DNA of 64,000 bases, taken from positions 86,598 through 150,597 of the forward strand of contig JADHTQ010000003.1 of NCBI GenBank assembly GCA_016784965.1, given 5' to 3'. Made by a program: the position numbers and the translations under genes. Positions 61,139 through 64,000 of this stretch are shown piece after piece. The DNA comes from Bacteriovoracaceae bacterium. Lineage in GTDB: Bacteria > Bdellovibrionota > Bacteriovoracia > Bacteriovoracales > Bacteriovoracaceae. The notes under the pieces are model-generated. The model had not been told where the DNA came from. It ran no database searches and worked only from the letters and a program-made list of their open reading frames with translations. Every line of letters begins with the position of its first letter. The first letter of the stretch is position 1.

Positions 61139-63166
61139 CTACTGTAGGGCCAACTTTGCCAATTCCTCAATTAGATTTTGAGATCTGTTAACAAACTGTT
61201 CTTTGTTTTCGTTTTTTAACCCTTCTGAAGAGATAGTTGCCAGGTCTTCAACGTGGTGACAAAGCTTATCAACAAGTTCTTCCTGACCTCCTTTTTCAGA
61301 GAATAATAATGCTTTTTTGATTAGAATATTATTTGGGTTTATAACCAAAGTCTTTTTAATTGGAAACGCATCAGTTTGTCCCATGGACTTTGCCATGTTT
61401 CTAAAGCGCTTCATTTGTTCATCAACTTTAAAGTAAGCTGGTGCGTTAGTGTTTTTCAGTTTTTGCACTTCAACTTCCAAGGGGTTATCCAGTCCTGGAG
61501 GTGTGACAGGCGCAGCTTCAGCTTTGTCATCACCTTGTTTACTAGAATCCTCATCCTTGCCTTTTTCCTCATCCTTTTGACTGATCCCAACTAGTACTTT
61601 TTGGAATAGCTCTTTTATTTTTACATCGTCACTACTGGTAGCTTCACTTGCCAAGATAGTGCCAATCTCTGAGTCAATGGAGGCAAACTTATATTCTAAA
61701 TCATTTTGTTTTTTGGTTTCAACCTGTTGCATAAAGTGAGGGTCTATATGATCATCTGTCTCAATAGCGTGCAGCCCTTCTTGAAGCATTTGAGTTCTTA
61801 GGGACCAATCAGAGCTTCCCTTTTCAAAGTAAATAACTTTGTCCTTCATTTTTTCTTGATAGCTTTCAGGTACTGAGTCAGAATACTCTGAAAGAGTGAC
61901 ATAATCCCCATCTGAGTTTTTAAAAATGACCCTCTCTCTCATCAATTCATCAAATTTGGGATCAGAAATGGTGCCATATTTAATAAAAATACCGATGTCT
62001 TCCCATATGGATTCATACTTTGGTCGGTCATTATTAAACAGTTTTTTCAATGCCTCTGCCACTTTTTTAATTACATAATTAGAAATCCTCTTGATGTTGG
62101 GATCACCTTGTAGGGAAGATCTGGAGACATTTAAAGGGATATCTGGAGAATCGATGGCCCCTTTTAGCAGGGACAAAAAGTCAGGAATAATGTTTTTAAC
62201 ATTATCAGAAACAAAGACCTGTTTGCAATAGAGCCTGATGTTGGAATCATTAAAAGGTCTATGTGGGTTTAGCTTAGGAAAATATAAAATGCCATTAAGG
62301 GTAAAGGGATGATCCACTTTGAGGTGTAGCCAAAAAAGTGGTGGTGCTTCGGTAGGGTATAGCTTTCTAAAGAAAGCATGATACTCATCATCAGAAATAT
62401 CTTTTGGATTTTGGTTCCACAGAGGCTCGGTGTCATTAATGACATTCTGCTTTAAGTGATCCAAAGAACTCTGAATCTCCTCTTTCTTTTTATCATCTTT
62501 TTCCTCACTTAGCTTTTTTTCTTCACTCTCAATGCGGTTTTCATCGAGGACTTGGATTGTGTGAGGCATAAAATCGCAAAAATTTCTAAGTATTGTACTC
62601 ACTTTAAAGCTGTCTAAGAACTCTTCCCCGTCTTTGTTGGTGTGTAGAGTGATGGTCGTTCCAATTTCAGTTCTTGTTGAATCACTAAACGTATAGTCTG
62701 TATCTCCCTCACAAGTCCATTTTACGCTCTTGCTATCTTTTTCCATGGAGAGAGTGTCAATCTCAACCTTGCCGGCTACCATAAATGACGAGTAAAATCC
62801 TAGACCAAACTTCCCTATCATATCTTTAGTGGCATCATCTCCCATGTCTTTTATTTTTTGAACGAACTCTTCAGCGCCAGAAAATGCCAGTTGTGCGATA
62901 TATTTTTCGACCTCTTCTTCTGTCATTCCCACACCGTTGTCTACAATTTGAATTGTCTGCTTCTCCTTGTTGACAATGACATCAATCTTTCCGGTCGGAA
63001 TTTCTTGATTTTGGGTTCTCCCTAAAGTTTCTCTTTTAGAAATAGCATCTGTTGCATTTGCAACTAGCTCGCGGAGAAATATATCATGCTCTGAGTAGAG
63101 CCATTTTTTTATAATTGGAAATATATCAGAGGTTTGAACAGATATGGTGCCTTTGCGCTCAGTCAT
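61139..63166 (-). CDS. htpG: HtpG (Hsp90 chaperone)
   Basis: 675 aa from ATG 63166 with AAAGGAG ahead; a longer frame to 63253 is rejected. GHKL ATPase: FLRELVANATDAI, IVDNGVGMTEEEV, GKFGLGFYSSFMVA. The middle and C-terminal domains are complete. A charged linker (EEKGKDEDSSKQGDDK) before the C-terminal dimerisation domain makes it longer than the usual 620-640. Confidence 0.95.
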   Translation of the reverse strand: MTERKGTISVQTSDIFPIIKKWLYSEHDIFLRELVANATDAISKRETLGRTQNQEIPTGKIDVIVNKEKQTIQIVDNGVGMTEEEVEKYIAQLAFSGAEEFVQKIKDMGDDATKDMIGKFGLGFYSSFMVAGKVEIDTLSMEKDSKSVKWTCEGDTDYTFSDSTRTEIGTTITLHTNKDGEEFLDSFKVSTILRNFCDFMPHTIQVLDENRIESEEKKLSEEKDDKKKEEIQSSLDHLKQNVINDTEPLWNQNPKDISDDEYHAFFRKLYPTEAPPLFWLHLKVDHPFTLNGILYFPKLNPHRPFNDSNIRLYCKQVFVSDNVKNIIPDFLSLLKGAIDSPDIPLNVSRSSLQGDPNIKRISNYVIKKVAEALKKLFNNDRPKYESIWEDIGIFIKYGTISDPKFDELMRERVIFKNSDGDYVTLSEYSDSVPESYQEKMKDKVIYFEKGSSDWSLRTQMLQEGLHAIETDDHIDPHFMQQVETKKQNDLEYKFASIDSEIGTILASEATSSDDVKIKELFQKVLVGISQKDEEKGKDEDSSKQGDDKAEAAPVTPPGLDNPLEVEVQKLKNTNAPAYFKVDEQMKRFRNMAKSMGQTDAFPIKKTLVINPNNILIKKALLFSEKGGQEELVDKLCHHVEDLATISSEGLKNENKEQFVNRSQNLIEELAKLALQ

Positions 63167-63333
63167 GAAAATTTCTCCTTTAAAACGTGTTATAAAAACG
63201 TTGTTACTACTTAAGCTTCTAGAGAAATATGGCATTGTTTTTATAAACGTCAAGGGTTATAGTGTAGTTTTTTGATATAGAACTATGCCGCAACCATATA
63301 GAACGGCAATACGCATGCACCGGAAAGAGGACC

Positions 63334-63855
63334 ATGGACCAAAATAAGAAGTTGAAAGTAATAATTATTACAACTGGTGGCACAATTGATAAAACTTATG
63401 ATGAGGCAAGTGGAGGTCTGCACAATGTTGGTACAAACATAAAAGATGCCATTTTGAGTGGACTGAGACTTCCATACACAGAGATAGAAGTTTTTTCAAT
63501 TTTGGCCAAGGACTCACTTTTTATGTCAGACGAAGATCGGGACTATCTCGTTATGTCCTTGAAGCATCAATTGGAAAAGAATGCTCCGATAATTGTGCTG
63601 CATGGGACAGATACAATGGCGCAAAGTGCAGAATATTGCCTCAATAAATTTAAGAACCTAAAAGTACCAATTATTTTTTCCGGTGCTATGAAACCATTCG
63701 GATTTATTGACGCGGATGCCAGGCAGAATGTGGCTGAGGCCCTGATGGTGGCCAAGATAATAGATCCAGGAATTTACATTTCGTTTCACGGAAGACTATT
63801 TTGTGTACCTAATGTGCGAAAAAATAGTGACAAAGGGACTTTTGAGGCATGTTGA
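63334..63855 (+). CDS. short asparaginase-domain protein
   Basis: 173 aa. TTGGTIDKTY and VLHGTDTM carry the two catalytic Thr motifs of L-asparaginase. The length fits the short, about 165-aa, asparaginase-like family, which ends in a conserved GRLF and VRKNSDKGTFEA pattern, so it is complete, not truncated. Substrate unproven. Confidence 0.75.
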   Translation: MDQNKKLKVIIITTGGTIDKTYDEASGGLHNVGTNIKDAILSGLRLPYTEIEVFSILAKDSLFMSDEDRDYLVMSLKHQLEKNAPIIVLHGTDTMAQSAEYCLNKFKNLKVPIIFSGAMKPFGFIDADARQNVAEALMVAKIIDPGIYISFHGRLFCVPNVRKNSDKGTFEAC

Positions 63856-63967
63856 GCGTGATGTAGCTAATAAGTAAAAATGTCCCGAGTCACGAATTAA
63901 AGAATATTGACCGACCCCCTGCTTCATTAAGATAATGAAGTTCCCAATACAAAAAGGAGCCGGTCAA

Positions 63968-64000
63968 ATGCATCTTACACCAAAACAACAAATTCGTGTA
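63968..64000 (+). CDS. start of an unidentified gene, possibly transposase (cut by window edge)
   Basis: ATG with AAGGAG nine bases upstream; 11 codons visible (HLTPKQQIRV). Just before it are a CTTCATTA/TAATGAAG hairpin and GACCG/CGGTC inverted pieces, the sort of layout seen near IS element ends. Too little to classify. Confidence 0.35.
   Translation, partial: MHLTPKQQIRV

Noticed and set aside
63334..63855. Truncated L-asparaginase
   Set aside because: Short, complete asparaginase-like proteins of this size exist, and its C-terminal motif is intact.
1..64000. CRISPR arrays, rRNA genes and prophage
   Set aside because: No regularly spaced direct repeats, no rRNA-like stretch and no phage structural genes were seen.

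Overview
The window is AT-rich, densely coded bacterial DNA with mostly short intergenic gaps. The housekeeping content is Gram-negative: a TolC-like outer-membrane protein, Na+-NQR with its maturation factors ApbE and NqrM, HtpG, Aat, DksA/TraR, an HldD-like epimerase for LPS heptose, and a FliG-like fragment. Gene content and style fit a marine Bdellovibrionota/Deltaproteobacteria-like lineage, but no rRNA or other phylogenetic marker here proves that placement.

The main discovery is a magnetosome gene cluster, about 26.28-41.78 kb. About 20 plus-strand genes are packed almost end to end like one operon. Recognisable parts are MamI-type two-helix units, MamA (TPR), MamQ (LemA-like), MamB and MamM (CDF transporters), a MamE-type HtrA protease with an intact triad, a MamO-type pseudoprotease with all three catalytic positions replaced, a MamL/LapA-like protein, MamN, and a separate TauE/SafE permease like the C-terminal half of alphaproteobacterial MamO. 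The orders A-Q-x-B and L-M-N match the classical mamAB operon. Around them are parts I cannot match to a named family: a protein with four CXXCH magnetochrome motifs, a PDZ and two NifX-like domains; a triple-PDZ/NifX protein; a heme-b (YedZ-like) membrane protein; several membrane-anchored CxxC proteins; two Gly-rich membrane hairpins; and a ferredoxin with a Lys/Pro repeat arm. A divergent gene at the left edge (25.7-26.1 kb) encodes a Gly/Ala-rich single-helix protein resembling Mms6/MamD. No mamK was found.

Right of the cluster (41.8-48.5 kb) lies an iron-uptake and iron-sensing block: feoA-feoB, a second feoB with degenerate GTPase motifs, a DtxR-family regulator and a Fur-family regulator. 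A recurring 15-bp operator-like palindrome, TGAGAC-N3-GTCTCA, precedes both feo operons. An IS-like remnant flanked by terminator hairpins sits between the two feo units.

Layout: 0-4.3 kb tolC-like, proB, proA, yebC; 4.3-8 kb DinG-type helicase and an unknown gene; 8-15.1 kb nqrABCDEF-apbE-nqrM; 15.2-25.7 kb secreted proteins, GGDEF, OsmC, a Na+ symporter, malic enzyme, NupC, RNase G; 25.7-41.8 kb magnetosome island; 41.8-48.5 kb iron block; 48.5-64 kb K+ channel, lytic transglycosylase, tRNA-Leu, an orphan nuoB-nuoCD-nuoI set, aat, map, hldD, fliG-like, dksA-like, htpG, a short asparaginase-like gene and the start of a possible transposase.

Working model (inference): Feo and the metalloregulators supply and gate ferrous iron; MamB/MamM load it into vesicles shaped by MamI/MamL/MamQ; MamE and MamO control maturation; the magnetochrome, YedZ-like, CxxC and ferredoxin proteins set the iron redox balance for crystal growth.
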